A stretch of DNA of 8,094 bases, from positions 1 to 8,094 of the forward strand of contig JABDJF010000472.1 in the NCBI GenBank assembly GCA_013002645.1, written 5' to 3'. This stretch comes from Myxococcales bacterium (GTDB taxonomy: Bacteria > Myxococcota_A > Polyangia > Polyangiales > Houyiibacteriaceae). Positions within the stretch are counted from its first letter, which is position 1, and each line of letters starts with the position of its first letter. Shown here piece after piece: positions 6,780 through 8,094 of the stretch. Under the pieces are notes generated by a model. That model ran no database searches and was not told the origin of the DNA. It was given only the letters and a program-made list of their open reading frames with translations. A program made the position numbers and the translations under genes.

Positions 6780-8094
6780 ACGCGGTAGGCACGACGAAGA
6801 GGGTGAACACGGTGGACAGCAGAAGGCCGCCAAGCACGATCGCGCCCACGCCGCGGTAGAGCTCCGAGCCCGAGCCGGAGAAGATCACCATAGGCAGAAG
6901 CCCGGCCAGCGAAGTCGCGGTGGTCATGAAGATGGGGCGCACACGGGCTTCGACGGCGAGCGGAACGGCGTCGGCGAGCGTGGAGCCCGCACGTAGCCGC
7001 GCAATCGAGCCATCGACGACTAGAATGGCGTTGTTCACGACGACGCCAATGAGGATCAGAAACCCGAGCGCCGTCATCAAGTCGAGCGGCTGCTTCCCGA
7101 GCAGGGCGTTGACCAGCCAGAGGCCTCCGGCGCCACCTGCCGCTGCGAGCGGCACGCTCATCAGCACGGCAAGCGGCGAAATGAAGTCTTCGAACAAAGC
7201 CGCGATCAGCAGAAAGCAGATGACGAGCGCGAGCAGCAGGATGCTTCCGAACTGCTTTTGAGCCAGCTCGAGCTTGCCCGCAGCGCCGCTCAAGCCGAAC
7301 TGAACATCCGCCGGGACGGCGCCTTCCCTTTCGAGGCTGCCTATCACGTCGTTGCGAATCGTGTCGATGGCATCTTCGAGCGCCAGATCTTCGGGTGGCG
7401 AGACGTTGAGTGTGATCGCGCGACGCCGCTCGAGGTGTCGAATCACCGACGGCCCCAGCCGCTCTTCGATTTCGGCAAGGGTACCGAGGGGGACCGTGCG
7501 CCCGCTCGGCGTGGCGACGGGCGCGGACAAGAGGGCCGGTGCGTCAGGAAGGAGTTGATCGCCATGGGTGACCGCCCGCATGACGACATCGAGCTTCGGT
7601 GAGCCCTCGGGTGTGTACTCCCCGATGATCGCGCCGTCGATCAAGGCGTCGACGACCAGACCAAGCTCGGCGCCGCCCATTTGGAGCTGCGCCGCTTCTC
7701 TGCGCCTGGGGATGACGTGGAGCTCCGGCGCGCCTGGGTCCAGGCTCGGGACGGGACGAATCTGGGCGCCGGGTAGGGCCGTGCGAAGGTCTCCGAATAG
7801 GCGCCCTCCCACCTCGGTCAGGGTCTGCAAGTCCGGGCCCTGGATGTCGATCTCCACGACACGGCCTCCGCCGATCGATCGACCAAACAGCGAAGCCTGG
7901 GTCGCAAACGAGATCATGCCCGGAATCTTCGACTGCACCCGCCGCAAGAGGTCGAGCATTCGGCCCACGTCTTCTTTGTGCTCGGCAACCGCGCCTGCGA
8001 AGACGCGGTCTGGGCTTCCCACGAAGAAGCTTCGTCGGATGTTGGCCTCACCGTCCGTCTCGACCCCGGTGTAGCGCGCCATCTGGCTTTGAAG
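6736..8094 (-). CDS. RND-family efflux permease, C-terminal part (5' end beyond window)
   Basis: 452 visible codons, open at the right edge. The reading frame continues upstream of the first visible ATG (8082) through four more codons to base 8094, so that ATG is internal. The product is an inner-membrane proton-driven efflux pump of the AcrB/MexB type. The first ~275 visible residues are the second periplasmic porter/docking loop, with IPGMISFATQASLFGRSIGGGR-like sequence near residues 57-78. Five membrane spans follow, matching TM8-TM12: about 283-301, 306-328, 338-361, 386-405 and 413-441. The TM10 segment reads GVVVNNAILVVD; the position of AcrB Lys940 holds Asn (visible residue 354), a variation I recall in many RND subfamilies. 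RPIFMTTATSLAGLLP in TM11 is typical. About the first 600 residues, TM1-TM7 and any membrane-fusion partner gene lie outside. The substrate cannot be inferred. Confidence 0.95.
   Translation of the reverse strand, partial: LQSQMARYTGVETDGEANIRRSFFVGSPDRVFAGAVAEHKEDVGRMLDLLRRVQSKIPGMISFATQASLFGRSIGGGRVVEIDIQGPDLQTLTEVGGRLFGDLRTALPGAQIRPVPSLDPGAPELHVIPRRREAAQLQMGGAELGLVVDALIDGAIIGEYTPEGSPKLDVVMRAVTHGDQLLPDAPALLSAPVATPSGRTVPLGTLAEIEERLGPSVIRHLERRRAITLNVSPPEDLALEDAIDTIRNDVIGSLEREGAVPADVQFGLSGAAGKLELAQKQFGSILLLALVICFLLIAALFEDFISPLAVLMSVPLAAAGGAGGLWLVNALLGKQPLDLMTALGFLILIGVVVNNAILVVDGSIARLRAGSTLADAVPLAVEARVRPIFMTTATSLAGLLPMVIFSGSGSELYRGVGAIVLGGLLLSTVFTLFVVPTAFTLLWRLRGHADTD

Overview
The window looks like ordinary chromosome from a GC-rich Gram-negative bacterium, most likely a member of Myxococcota or a related former deltaproteobacterium. 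Four of the six complete protein genes encode putative lipoproteins, two of them with tandem Asp/Asn-rich calcium-loop repeats of a style I associate with myxobacteria. A small ribbon-helix-helix protein beginning MARKKISTTVYITPEQ and an RND pump of deltaproteobacterial style point the same way. The taxonomic call is inference from protein style; I could not run a search.

Layout. Bases 1-347 hold no convincing gene. They contain a hairpin with a UUCG tetraloop (36-56) and a roughly 197-bp element (79-275) bounded by 31-bp imperfect inverted repeats and flanked by perfect 6-bp direct repeats (TATGAA). This fits a non-autonomous transposable element (MITE), or alternatively a structured RNA. 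Next come two plus-strand lipoprotein genes, probably one operon: a HAD-family phosphatase (348-1397) and a lipoprotein of unknown function (1408-2394). The second meets lepA, the ribosomal GTPase EF-4 (2391-4187, minus), tail to tail, with both stop codons inside a single CTAG. Upstream of lepA on the same strand is the RHH gene (4236-4430), with a good sigma70-type promoter in front of it (about 4452-4480).

Diverging from the RHH gene on the plus strand are two translationally coupled paralogous lipoprotein genes (4572-5255 and 5252-5932). Both are built from about 24-residue repeats that each start with a D-x-[DN]-x-D-G-x-x-D loop. A 91-bp gap follows, then a pseudouridine synthase of the RsuA/RluB type (6024-6779). 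Its end overlaps by 44 bp the end of a convergent RND efflux permease gene (6736-8094, minus), whose 5' part lies beyond the window.

How the genes relate. The window mixes translation genes (lepA, the pseudouridine synthase) with envelope genes (lipoproteins, RND pump). I see no single pathway linking them. The most distinctive protein content is the tandem repeat-lipoprotein pair. The most distinctive DNA structure is the inverted-repeat element at the left end. Both convergent gene pairs overlap at their 3' ends, so no ordinary intergenic terminator fits between them.
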